A stretch of DNA of 19,170 nt from assembly GCA_016987375.1 (NCBI GenBank), contig PJRA01000077.1, positions 406,881 to 426,050 on the forward strand, given 5' to 3'. The position numbers and the translations under genes are program-made. Each line of letters opens with the position of its first letter. Position 1 is the stretch's first letter. The notes below the pieces were generated by a model. It saw only the letters and a program-made list of their open reading frames with translations. It was not told the DNA's origin and did no database searches. Positions 7,823-19,014 of the stretch are shown one piece after another. This DNA comes from Brachionus koreanus (taxonomy: Eukaryota > Rotifera > Eurotatoria > Ploima > Brachionidae).

Positions 7823-9074
7823 TGAGAGAACACCACTTTCAGTGAGTTAAAGTTATACTTACTAAAAAGCTTGAGGTTTTTGTTTGTTTTTTATTTATAG
7901 AAAACAATATTCAAAGCTTAAAAATGAAAATCTAAAAGTAACAAAGAAACGAGAATTGTTTTCTAGTCTTATTTTTTTTAAGGACTCTTTATGAAAACTA
8001 AAACTGAAATTTTCAATTCAAAGTTGACTATGCAATTTTGATGTAATATGCGGATCTTGTTTCAAATATTAATATAATAATCTATTGTTTTAAAATTAGA
8101 ATTTTTTTAAAATTCATTTAATAAAATAGTTATTTATGCTTGAATTAATCCTAAAATAATCTTTATTTGAACCTAAAATTAGACTTATAGATAAATGTTT
8201 ATTTATTTATTTTTCTCTCTCTTTTTTTAAGGGAGTGTATTTGAATTAATTAATTAATTAATAAACTTTTAATGATGCTTGGCCAAAATTATTAGCTTCA
8301 TACATTTAAAAAGAATATTTTGAAAGAAGAGCTCTTTTCTTCACAATGTGTCTAAGAAGTTAAGAAGTGAGAAAAAATATCAAGTAAAGTCTAAAATGAA
8401 ATGTCTATGAAAAATGTTAACAGCTTAGGATTTTTGATAGTTTTTTTTTTAAAGCTTCAAGTCAAAAATTTTCTTCTCGTTTCGATTTGAAAACTAGACA
8501 CACTCAAACAAAAACTAAAAAGTGCTTGTTTATAAGAATTTTATCTGCAAAAAAATTATTTTTTTTTTTAAGTAACTGGAAAGAATAATGTTCATAAGCT
8601 TACACATAGATTAAAATTAATTCAATAGAAAACCTAAAAAACTTTGTATTTAATAATAGTATTAATTACAAAGTTCTTTAGTTTCCTCTAATTTTTTTAG
8701 TACTCTAAAACAATTTAAATAAAATAAATAAATCATTTTGTTTCGAGCTTAATTTTTACACTTTAATTTAAAAAATAAATTAATCATGAATATTATATTT
8801 TAATTTTTCGAAGGAAATAAAAATTTAAAAAAAAAATGTTTTTTATTTTTCCCAAAAAAAAAATTTTTTATACCAAATGTGAATTTTTTAGAACCAATAT
8901 ATATTATCCCGTGATCAACATAAAAATTTTTAAAATTCATTCTGTTTTAATGATAATTTAAATGTTTAAACTCAAAAAATTTTTTTAGAAAAGCATTTTA
9001 ATTAGAAAAGCAGTGCTTTATGTTGCTTATTTTCTTTGTTTTTAGTTAAATAAATCTTAATGATATTCAGAAAT
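7823..9074. other. AT-rich intergenic sequence with a short AATT repeat
   Basis: No gene seen. An AATT tandem repeat of almost five units occupies 8244-8262. The remainder is A/T runs without a frame that resembles protein. Both neighbouring genes point right, so this holds the end of one transcription unit and upstream DNA of GET3. Confidence 0.55.
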
Positions 9075-9293
9075 CTAAAAAAAAATTAATTCTATTTTTT
9101 TAATAATAAAGGAAATGTTAAGACAAACAGTCTTCCTAGTAGGATCCCTTCGAGTTTTTGGCGTCAAGCCACAAATTAAATGCTCGGATGAGTGATGCCG
9201 TTTAAGATGAAAATTCCATGTGGGTAAAGTGCCATTCTTAGCTCTTTTCAAATTGGATAAACAAAAATCTAATTCTAAGATTTTATCAGACAC
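9075..9293 (-). pseudogene. Possible BED-zinc-finger (hAT-like or ZBED) relic
   Basis: An open minus-strand frame of 72 codons lies in a GC-richer island. Its middle reads LKRAKNGTLPTWNFHLKRHH, which resembles the second half of a BED zinc finger: a Gly/Thr turn, a conserved hydrophobic/Asn segment, then HLKRxH supplying the zinc-binding histidines. Upstream there is only one Cys (DFCLSN) where the fold needs a C-x-x-C pair, so the finger is incomplete. BED fingers occur at the N-terminus of hAT transposases and of domesticated ZBED proteins. No catalytic domain follows. It lies about 105 bp upstream of the GET3 start, in opposite orientation, so it may overlap the GET3 promoter. Identification is tentative. 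Confidence 0.35.
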
Positions 9294-9397
9294 TTTTTTT
9301 GGCTTTTTAAAGACTACAAAAATTAATTATTTTTATTTGTCGTATAAAAATTATCATTTTAGTAATTTAAAATTAAAAAAAAAAAATTATACACCAA

Positions 9398-10660
9398 ATG
9401 TCTGAAGTATCATTGGAACCTACTTTGAGAAATTTAATTGAACAAACATCGTTAAAATGGATATTTGTTGGTGGTAAAGGTGGTGTGGGCAAAACAACTT
9501 GCAGGTACTTGAACATAAAATTATTTTGGAAAAAATAAAATTTTTTTGTTATTTGTTATTTTAGCTGCAGTTTGGGTATTCAATTAGCCAAAGTAAGAGA
9601 AAGTGTTCTTATTCTAAGCACCGATCCAGCACATAACATCTCAGATGCATTTAACCAGAAATTTACCAAAAAACCAACTTTGATCAATGGGTTTACAAAT
9701 TTGTATGCAATGGAAATTGATCCTAGTGGAGGAGTGGGAGAACTTCCGGATGACTTGGGCGAAGACTTCATCAGTGCTGGAAAAGCAATGCTCCAAGATA
9801 TGGTCGGCTCCTTTCCGGGCATAGACGAAGCAGTTAGTTTTTCAGAAGTCATGAAGCAAGTGCACAAAAATTTTTGCCTAATAAAATCTCACTTTTATCT
9901 ACAGATTAGTGACTAAAATGAATTTTTCTGTTGTTGTTTTTGACACAGCTCCGACTGGTCACACTCTTAGACTTCTCTCTTTTCCATCTGCAGTTGAGAA
10001 AGGCATAGACAAGATTCTTAATTTAAAAAACCAAATTGGACCTTTTATATCTCAAGTTAAAATAGTTTTTTTTTGTTCAATTTAAATCTAATTCTAAAAT
10101 AAATTTTCTATTAGATTGCTCCTTTGGTCGGCATGCATGATATAAATGCAGACATGCTCTCAAATAAACTAGAGGAAACTATGGCTATTATTAAAAAAGT
10201 CAATCAACAATTCAAAGATCCAGTAATTTTCTTCTTTTTTTTTTATTTAGAATAAAAATATTTTTAAAAAATAAAAATAAAAAAGACACAAACAACCTTT
10301 GTGTGCGTGTGCATAGCTGAATTTTTGTCACTGTATGAGACAGAGCGGTTAATCCAAGAATTGGCCAAGAACAACATAGACACACACAACATTATTGTTA
10401 ATCAGCTAGTGTTTTTGAGTAAGAACGAAGAGCCGTGTAAGCTGTGTTTGTCCAGATATAACTTGCAGAAAAAATACTTGGATCAAGTACTATTGCCAAA
10501 TTAAAGCTAGTCACATTTTTTAATTCATTTTTTTGCTTAGATTGATTTGCTTTATGAGGATTTTCATGTAACTAAACTACCTTTGTTAGAGCAAGAAGTA
10601 CGCGGTAAAGATAATATAATTAGTTTTTCTCAAAATTTAGTTCAGCCTTATCAAAAGTAG
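9398..10660 (+). CDS. GET3: GET3/ASNA1, tail-anchored protein targeting ATPase
   Basis: Six exons join to 325 residues: 9398-9504, 9565-9855, 9905-10055, 10115-10222, 10286-10486 and 10541-10660. GET3 (ASNA1/TRC40) is a cytosolic homodimeric ATPase. It carries newly made tail-anchored membrane proteins to the GET1/GET2 (WRB/CAML) receptor on the ER. The deviant Walker [11 protein letters not shown] is at residues 25-34. Switch [13 protein letters not shown] carries the catalytic Asp56. Switch II is FDTAPTGHT (145-153). The hydrophobic-groove helices are recognisable (FSEVMK; IGPFIS). The dimer zinc site is Cys270-x-x-Cys273 (PCKLC). The end [10 protein letters not shown]...QPYQK matches the family C-terminus, and the length is close to the usual 340-350. 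Intron 2 has a GC donor and intron 4 an unusual acceptor; both are described separately. The eukaryotic GET3 type, not bacterial ArsA, is shown by the Cys pair, single-ATPase size and introns. Nothing suggests loss of function if splicing proceeds as modelled. Confidence 0.95.
9856..9904 (+). other. GET3: GC-AG intron in GET3
   Basis: A 49-bp intron beginning GCAAGT and ending CTACAG. Cutting here gives the codon AA|A (Lys) and the sequence EVMK-LVTKMNF, exactly as in the family. The only nearby GT (9860-9861) would instead insert Gln and run into a stop within four codons after the same acceptor. GCAAGT is the standard donor of the minor GC-AG class, spliced by the normal U2 spliceosome. Confidence 0.8.
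10223..10285 (+). other. GET3: GET3 intron 4 with two competing acceptors
   Basis: The pyrimidine tract and a consensus AG (TTTATTTAG, ending 10250) come first. The frame-preserving AG is 35 bp further on, at 10284-10285, at the end of an A-rich run (AAAAAAG). Use of 10250 would read eight codons to a TAA and destroy the protein; use of 10285 gives [15 protein letters not shown], as conserved. Confidence 0.65.
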
Positions 10661-10684
10661 AGAAAAAAATTAAGTATACTTAAC

Positions 10685-10690
10685 AAATAA
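10685..10690 (+). terminator. GET3: AATAAA poly(A) signal of GET3
   Basis: AATAAA 25 bp after the GET3 stop codon, followed by a T-rich stretch, fits a normal animal 3'-end signal. Confidence 0.6.
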
Positions 10691-10961
10691 ATTTATTTTT
10701 TTGTTGGCAAAACAATAATATTAATTTTTTATTTCTCTTCACTATTAATTTATTTCAAATAAATGAATTTTTTAAAATATTTGAAAAACGAAAAAAAAAA
10801 TTTAACGAAACTAGCATAAATAAAAGTTGATTCAAAATTGAATGCTTAAAATTTATTAAATGAAAATAATTAATTAATGAAATCAACTCAATTTTATCCT
10901 TGAAAATTAGAACTGTCCGGGACACTCCGGAAATTAGTCATTCATATTTAAATTTTTGTTC
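10691..10961. other. AT-rich spacer with a GC-rich CCGGGACA motif
   Basis: No gene seen. At about 10912-10933 the motif GAACTGTCCGGGACACTCCG stands out from AT-rich DNA. A related motif occurs in inverse orientation at 19026-19043. It sits about 30 bp before the LINE relic. Confidence 0.5.
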
Positions 10962-11656
10962 ACAGCATTTGTAGAACCTCATCTTGAATATGCTGTACCC
11001 GTTTGGAACTCTCTAAATGAAAAAAAAAAAAGATATTAAAAAATGAAAAGGTACAAAAAAAAAGCAACAATAATGATTCCTCAATTAACAGACCTAAGAT
11101 AGACTGAACGTCTCCTAATTTTCAGTTCATTGGAAAAAAAGAAGAAAAATGGGAAACTTGATTCAAATGCATTAATTTTACAAGAATTTTATTTTTTTTA
11201 TTTTACATTTTTTGTAAATTTAGCTTTATTTTTCTGTTACTGAATTTAAAGTAAAGAAACAATAGTCAAACAATGAACTGATCAGCGTTTTGTAGAGGCT
11301 TAAATTGATTCTTAGAAATGAACTCCATTTAAAGCTTTTAATTTTAAAAATTAGATTCATCATGACGTCTTGTAGATAAATTTTGGATCCAATTTGATGC
11401 CTTAAAAAGGTAGAGTCCAGCTCTAGTGAAAGTAGTGTGGCATGTTTTTGATTAATTAAATAAAGAGTTTGTTAGAAAATGCAGTGTACGCCATACATTC
11501 ATTATGAAAAGAGTTACAGATGATAGAAACAAGTTGAATAGTGAAGTATTTGAAGCAAATAAATCGATTCAATCAATTTTAATTTATAACTTGTTCCATT
11601 TATCTTTATCAGAAAAACAAAGATTCATACTTTTAAATCTCAACTATATATGCTAG
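10962..11656 (+). mobile_element. Second CR1/L2-type LINE relic, in two pieces
   Basis: The first piece, 10962-11163, reads in one frame FVEPHLEYAVPVWNSLNE, then KKKATIMIPQL, TERLLIFSSLEKK. These correspond to the conserved RPHLEYA-PVWNP, QRRATK-IP and ERL--L-SLE-RR motifs near the end of LINE reverse transcriptases; two in-frame stops are present. About 300 bp of unrecognisable, probably decayed or inserted, sequence follows. The second piece, open from 11456 to TAG at 11656, reads VRHTFIMKRVTDDRNKLNSE followed by VFEANKSIQ. It corresponds to the terminal R--FF--RVV-DWN-LP-EVV-A-SI motif, with FF as FI and W as R. Order and spacing match one element in plus orientation, clearly inactive. The first relic (88-500) covers overlapping parts of the same kind of protein, but the copies have diverged strongly. 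Confidence 0.72.
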
Positions 11657-14600
11657 TAATTAAGTTGGTCTAATTAAATGAAATAGGCTTTCTAAATCTT
11701 GAAATGGGAAAAAATGGCAAAGTAGAATTTTTGATCAAATTTCATTTTTTAAAATTGCTATTTTAGAAATTAAAATCATTTTTCAACAATTCAAAAACAA
11801 AGCTTTGAAATGTTACAAAATTTCAGAAATTTGCGATAAAATTTTTATTTGCTCATTTAAAATATTTTAAAAAATTTAAAAAAAAAAAGATGAAATTTGA
11901 TCAAAAATTTTACTATGCCAAAAAAATCTAAAAAACATATGTGATTATATATGCCGCTATTAGTTTCATCTTTTTGTCGCATTTAAAGCATCTCCATAAT
12001 AATTTATACTCATTTCCAAAATTAGAAAATCATCTCCGCATCAAATAATACCCAAAATAATATTTCATCTTTTCTAAAATAAGAAAATAATTGAATCAAT
12101 TTTCGAAATCCAAAAAATTTAAAAATTAAATAGAATCTCTCACATTTATTCAAAACACCAAAGCCTTTTCAAAGCTCACAAGTTAAATTAAATGGAGAAA
12201 TATATCTTTTGATGTAGTTTTTTACAAAATTCAGAGTTTTCGTTGATAATAATTTAAGTGATGAATATCAATTTACAGTCTCCTCAACCAACAGTAATTA
12301 GTTCTTTGATGTTCAGCATATTTATTATTGATATTTGTATTTGACTGAAGGAAGAATTTAATGAAGACATTGGATCCAGATAAAGCAGTAGTATTAGTAG
12401 TTTGAACTGCAGCTTAGAGGTTATCATAGTATATCTTCAAAAAAGCTGTACTGAGATGTGAATATAAAATAGTTTTTTAGTAAAAGTAGATTTTTCCATT
12501 TCAATTTAAATGATTTTAATATTTTGGTTAATTTATAAAATAAATATTTATTAAATCAGCAATTCAAATTTAATTTTCTCTTAAAAACGGTGGCAACAAA
12601 AATTTTTTTGAATTTTTTAACTTTTTTTTTGTTTTAAATTTCACTCTAATTGAAGAAACAGCAAACAAAATCAGTTTTTTTGTTGACTAAAAATTTAGAG
12701 ATAAGTATATTATTATCGGTATTTAGAAAATTATTTTAATCATTTAAAAATTTAAAACTAGAGAGAAAATTCAATTTGGCATCATCATCTAGCTTGAAAT
12801 AAGAAAAGAATTTTTCAAGAAATAGAAGTCAGACAATCATTAAAGTTGAAGGTAGAAAGCTACCCATGGGATGGCTACAAATATTGATTTAAATACTTTA
12901 AATTTATAATTTTTATTCTTTAAAAATCGAGAAAAAAAATTTTACTTAGAATTTTTATCAATCAAAGATTTTCTTTCATTTAGAATAAAAATAGTCAAAT
13001 GAAGAAAAAACTAGCTTGCCTTGTAAATTTATATTTCAAAAATGATAACAAATTTAATTTTATAACTAGGAGAATAAATTAATAAAAAAATTTCAAGTCA
13101 AGTCAGTCATGTTAAATCAAGTTTTATTAGTTTCTCTATATCCTAGATAGTTTTCAATACCTTTTGAAATTAGAATTAATCAACTTGAATAAAACACACT
13201 TCTTATTTAGATCTTCATTTTTTGGCCATTTTATCAAAATTTTTTGACCAGCAGCAGACGAAAATGCTGTTAATTTAGATACACATTTTTCTTTTTTTTG
13301 AAAATAATTTAAAAATTAAACAAAATTTAAGTCTGGGCAAGAACTTTGATATGGATTTTTTAAATAACTTTTAAATCAGGTGATCCTATGTTCAACCAGG
13401 AGCGAGTAAGGAGAGAAAAAAGTCTAGTTTTTTTATATAAACAAACAAAAGCTTTTTTGTTTTATAATTTTTTGTTTTATTATTATATATTATATTCGAT
13501 TAAAAATAGAATTTTTATCTTAATTGAAAATTGTTTTCAATTTATTTCAAACGAAAACTAATAATTATCGATAGGCGTAAGAGGTCTTATTGCGCATTAA
13601 ATAAAATATAAGTAGTCAAAATAAAATTAGAAGTTCAATTAAAATATTAAAAGAATTTCCTCTTTCATTAAATCATCGTAAATAATTATAGCCGTATTAT
13701 GGAATGCATTAAACTTGGATTTAGTTGTTGTTTTTTTTAAATTTGAATAATTGATACTATTACGCCCATTATTTCTCAATTCAATTAAATTTTTAGAATG
13801 CTTAAATTTTTTCTTCAAAAAGTTAGTAAAAAAATAATTGTGTTAAAATTTTTTTTTTAATTTTGTCAATTTTATTGAATTTTTATGATTAATTTTAAAA
13901 ATTTATTTTTATAATTTTGAAGATTTATTTTCAATAAACTATTAGAATCAAATATTTTACTTTATTAAATAGAATTTATTTGAATTAATCTGATAATATG
14001 ATAAAAGATGGTCTGATAAAATTTGCCAGCAATAATTCAGTTTGTACATGTTTCAGACGGTTCTGGTGTAAACGTAGAACAAACATGTTCTTAAAAATAC
14101 CTTTTTAGTCAGCTAAAAACTTGACTTGCTTCTAAGACATCACGTATAAGATGGTAATAACTGAACAGCTGGAATGATTTCAACTTGTTGTTGATTAGAT
14201 TTTTATTCAAAATTAAAAAATAAATTAGATTAATGAAAAATAAAATCAAATTAAAAAATTCTAATTTAATGAAAAATTGGCTTTGATTTACTGCTATTCG
14301 TGTGTTTATTTAGAAATATGTTTTTAAGCAACGTGATTAAAATAATTTGAAAATAACTCTAAGCTTAGAACGAATAGAATAATTTTCTAAATTAGCTTTT
14401 AATTGATTAAATTAGAGTTTAATTATTTTTCTTTTTTTAAGTTAAATTTAATTGAGGAATCAATCGCTTCAACAAGAAAAAGAGCTAAATTAAAATAGCA
14501 TGAGATTTTTTATGAGAGTACAAAGTAAAAAATTGTTTTTTTTTAGGCGTTACGGATTAAGTAAAATTAATTCTTAGAAATAAAGGAAGCTTTATATTTT

Positions 14601-16280
14601 TTTTATAATAAAGAATTTATTTTTAATGAATTGTGGTGATACTTCATCAACAAAATACGCAAATTAATAATTTGCTTTGAAAATAAATATTTTTGATGCC
14701 AACAAAAAAAGGAAATCGAGGACATTAAAATTAAATTTTTGTTTTGGAATTGAGGCAATGATATTTGAGAAATTGAAACATAAAAATCTATTTTAATAGT
14801 TTTTTTTTTCTAATTGAAAAAAAATATATATATAAATTAAATAAAGGTTTTATCAGTTGATCAATCAATTTTTACTCGCTGATACATAATTGAATTATAA
14901 ATAAACTATTTCAATTTAACTAAATCAAATATTTTAAATAAATTTTGGATTTAATGAAATTAGAAGAGATTTATTTGTTGCGTCATTAGACTCAAAGGAG
15001 CCGATTTGCTTTGTTTATGTCTAACATTAAGCAGTTATTTAATTATTTGGTTCAAAAAATTTAAAATTACTATAAAAAAAAAAATCAATTTAATTCCGTA
15101 CCTAATAGCTAAATTCAAATACATTATTTAATTAAAAAATAATTTGACATAGGAGATTATTCATGTGAAAATGACAATGCAACCCAATTTCAATAAAGAA
15201 AATTTTAAAAATTAGACAATTTTATTTTTAAGAATTTTTAACTCTGTTTAGAATAATAAAAGCGAAAGATTTTTACAAAGAAAAATTTCGTAGCACATTA
15301 AGCTTAATTCAAAAAGGATTCATTTAGCCTTGAGGCTTTTTAAATTAGACATTTGTATTCAAATAAGAGAGGGTTTACTAATTCATCAAGTATTTTTTTT
15401 ACATCTTGAAATCGTGCCCTTGAGTAAATATGCTTCTACTAATAGCTTTCAAGAATTAACTCAGTTAAAACATATTTAATAATTAGCACTTGTTTTAAAC
15501 AAAAAGAAAAAAAATCTAAATTTTTATTATATTTGCTAAGTTAGCTTTATTGACAAAATTTTAAGAAGATTTTTCAATAGTAATCTTTAATTGTAAATGT
15601 TGTTTTTCAAAATCCTGAACTATCAAGCTAAATCACTTTTGATAAATTGAACAAAATTAGCTTTGATGAGAGAACATAAAGTCTCTTTGGTAAAAGAGAA
15701 CAAGAAGAAGAATATTTTTTGAATTTCAAACATGGTTCACTAGTCCATAGCACAAAGTGCACAACAATAGGCAAAAAAGTCCAGACACAAAATCAGAATA
15801 CATTTAGTATTGTTATTTGAAAAGTCAAGAAAAAATACTTAAGATTTGTAGGCTTTAAAAACTGCCTTTTGTTCTAAATAAACCGATATGTAACAATGTT
15901 TGATTGTTACTTTGTGTGTAAATTTTAATTCTTATAGTTGATCATTTAAGTAATGATTCTTTGTGTGCTCAAGTATTTGATCAATCTTGCCATATTATTT
16001 TTCTTGTTAAAAATTCATCATTATAAGAAACTAAATATTAAAAAAATACAAGTCATTTATGAAATACGATCCTACTTTCATCATTATATAAAAAAACTCT
16101 AAAATAAACTGGCATGCTGTGTATTCGTTAAGAAATAGGGACGTATTAAATGTTTTAATTGAAAATTTAAATTTTAATGTCTAACTTTTTAAAACATTTT
16201 ATTTATAAATCAGAGGAAAAATCTCTCTTTTAATGACAAAGTTAAAGATAATGCTATCAGTTGAAATTAATAATTGACCC
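11657..16280. other. Long AT-rich gene-free region
   Basis: I see no exon series, RNA gene or recognisable transposon protein in these 4.6 kb. Slightly GC-richer patches have no frame I can assign: about 12360-12430, 13375-13425, 14030-14180 and 15280-15440. Small features are a CCCATGGG palindrome near 12866, a CAGCA/TGCTG hairpin near 13254 and a TA dinucleotide run near 14824. These patches may be very old mobile-element debris. Confidence 0.5.
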
Positions 16281-16309
16281 TATTCTATCCTAGCGGATAA
16301 AAGGGAAGG

Positions 16310-16332
16310 CGCTCGCCTCCTTTTCAAGTACC
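16310..16332. repeat. GC-rich hairpin
   Basis: AAGGGAAGGCGCTCGCCTCC followed by TTT folds as a hairpin: GGCG pairs with CGCC around a two-base turn, and AAGG pairs with CCTT outside it with a small bulge. It stands out in AT-rich DNA and lies next to the tRNA-like segment, so it may be part of the same short interspersed element. Confidence 0.4.
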
Positions 16333-16374
16333 TTTATTGAGCAACAGCTTCTATCTGACACAGAGACTACTGCA

Positions 16375-16441
16375 ATTAAGTTTTGAACTCTCTATCCTCT
16401 ACTTGCATGACTAACACACAAACCATTCGGCTTTATGGGTC
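16375..16441 (-). repeat. tRNA-like segment, possible SINE head or tRNA relic
   Basis: Read on the minus strand, the segment resembles a worn tRNA gene. AAAGCCGAATGGTTTG sits where the A box and D-arm would be. Some 40 bases later GAGTTCAAAAC resembles the B box GGTTCRANNCC (about 9 of 11). Between them GTTAGTCATGCAAGTAGAGG is like an anticodon-arm region. D and T stems do not pair well, so it is not a working tRNA. RNA polymerase III promoters of this kind head many SINEs, which would explain the GC-richer sequence continuing to 16294. Confidence 0.35.
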
Positions 16442-19014
16442 TAGTTGAAAATTAGTAACATCAATTAGATTCCAATTTTTTTTAGATTTTGAACAAGACT
16501 AAACTTTCTTATCTTTTATTAATTTGTAAACAAGTTAATTTACAAAAATTTTTATCTGTATCTCTTTAACTGTATTAAACATTTCTATAATAGCATGCGG
16601 GTTGAACAGAAAGTTTTAGACCATTCTGAACTTCCCAAGGGTCACAGCCCTTAAATTATTATCTAAATTAAAAAAAAAAAATTGATTCCAAAAAAATACA
16701 AGCCATAAAGTCTAAAAATTATCAATTATTTTTTGATTATTCTTTTGCTTTTATTATTTTCTTTATTTTTTCTTCTTTTGTTGAGGCTTGTGTGGCCAAT
16801 ATTAACAATATTAATAAAGTTATTAGTTAAAATTATTCTCTTTATTAATTGCATTATAACCACTAGTCGTCAGATCCTAACAGATCTGAATAAAGACACA
16901 AAATAAAGGTTTATAACATTTAAATAATAATTAAAATTCAAGTTTAATTTTAAACATTTTGTTAAGCACGTTGTATTCCAGATATGTCAATATAGGGCTG
17001 CTGAGCGATTCTGATACATAAGTCGTAATTTTAACATTTGGTGACATACTGTATTATTAAGATAATTAATCCAGTAGCTTTTATTCAAAGGCTTCCTCGC
17101 TTAGCGCTAAAGCCAAGCAAATTTTAATTAAATTAATAAAAAAAAAAACTATCAATGTGCTTTTATTTTTTCATCGAAAATATAATTAAAGAGATAAATT
17201 TTATAAAATTGAATGCTTTACTAGATTTTTGAGCACAAATTGAATTAATTGCTTCTAAATCGATTAAGCACATATAATTTCAATTAGCTCTAATGTTTAA
17301 GTAGTTGCTTCTTACCGGGCTAAACCGAGTTAATTGAAAATAATTCTCAAATACATCAAAATGGAAAATTTGGATCATACTTGATGTGCCTTGTCAATTA
17401 CATCAATTTTGTTAATTAAATTTTGTTTTTATTTTTAATCCTAAGGCTCATTTTACAATCATAGGTAGCAATATAGAAATTTTGTCTTTGGTAGATTTTT
17501 AATTATAACTTAATTAAAGGAAATTTTTCTTAATAAAAAATTATATGCATTTAAATCTATTTATTAGATTTGCCGAATCTTAATAATTATATTAAAATTG
17601 TAAACTAAATGCTTTGGCATGTAATTCGTATGTATAACATAAATGTTAAATACACGCGCTCTGACTAATTTACCTTGGCAAAAATTAAAAAAAAAAAAGA
17701 AAGAAAGAGAAAAAAATTAGTGTCACAAAACTAAATGTACATTGATTAAATTTTAATTAATTGTCTTTAATGTCAGTTATCTGACATAAATGAGGCTCAA
17801 ATTTTGTTTTCATATTTTTTATGAGAGTTGAATTTCCTTTGAAAATAAAAAGTAATTTTATTTATTTCTCTTTTTCTTTAAGCAATAATCAAGTTAAAAA
17901 AATTTTCCCTCAAGACTGCATATGAATCAGTAAGTAGTGTCTCATCAATCTATTTCGCATCTAAAGCCATTAATTATTCTATTAAAGCTAAATGATGTTC
18001 ACCCATGCCAAAATTGATTAAAATTCATTTTTTTCACGAGGTAAAATTTTCATCACTGTTATTCTTGTGGAAATCAACAAAAATCCTTTAAAAAAATATT
18101 TTCCATTGAATGATTGTTATAATTAATCGATTTGGTTATTCACTTTTTCAGTACTCATTCTAACAATTAAGCTATATGAAAATTGTAAAAAGATCTAATC
18201 AAGTGTCTTATTGACAGATTTGATCAAATTTCGCCCATTGTTAAACAAATTTCTCTCGGGAATACTTATAAGTGAACTTTTTATAAGCTAAATTCTTTGT
18301 TTAATGCCGGTCGATAAACAAAACCTTTTCTTCACAATCTTCCCTTTTTATTGATTTTTTTTCTTTGCACAGAATCCAAATACAGAGTATTCTAGCATCA
18401 ATTTTGTTTAGAAACACCTCCAGTCATAGAAAATTTTGATTAATTGTCATTCAAATTGATGAATACTAGTTTATTCAAAATATTTCTATTCTATTATTGC
18501 ATGCTTGATTGTTTTTACTTCAAAAAAAAATCACTAGCGACATGGGATTTATGTTAGAATACTTGAGAAAGAATACATTTGTATTAAAATTTAAAATTAG
18601 TTAAAATTAGACTGTTTGAAAAAAAATCAAAATAGGCTGAGTAAAATTGTATTTAAAAAATTGTAAATTAAATCTTCATTTATTGATTTAGATAGATTGC
18701 GTGTTTGACACTTGCAAAGTAAAAGTGATGTTTAAATATTTTTTAAAAACTTATGAGGGGTAAACTGTTCAGTAAACGCCTATTTTGTGATAAAGAAAAT
18801 TTTTCTTAGTTTATTTGTTTGATTTTAAAGAATATCAGCGAATTGAAGAAAACATTGTTAGTTTAGTCCAGAAAAAGTTTTTTTTTTCTGATAGAAAATT
18901 CAATTTTATTTTTAATTTAATCATTTTTCTAAGAAAAAAGATGTAAGACTAAATTGATACTTTTTTAATTTATACTGGCTTTGTGTTAGACTTTTGCCAT
19001 TTTTTAAAAATTAT
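16442..19014. other. AT-rich gene-free region
   Basis: No gene seen. A perfect 7-bp hairpin, TCAGATC/GATCTGA with a six-base loop, is at 16870-16889. A 5-bp AAGGG/CCCTT hairpin lies near 16637-16652, in a slightly GC-richer patch (16590-16655) that I cannot assign. A TTAGCGCTAA palindrome is near 17101. ACTTATAAGT and a second TTATAAG near 18264-18289 can pair. None is sufficient to call a functional element. Confidence 0.5.

Noticed and set aside
8244..8262. AATT tandem run as a CRISPR-like or satellite array
   Set aside because: Only about five units of four bases with no spacers; an ordinary microsatellite.
9580..9867. 95-codon minus-strand open frame
   Set aside because: Shadow of GET3 exon 2; the plus strand carries switch I and other GET3 motifs.
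16870..16889. Perfect 7-bp hairpin as a terminator or regulatory RNA
   Set aside because: Isolated, with no gene next to it and no other structural support; expected by chance in 19 kb.
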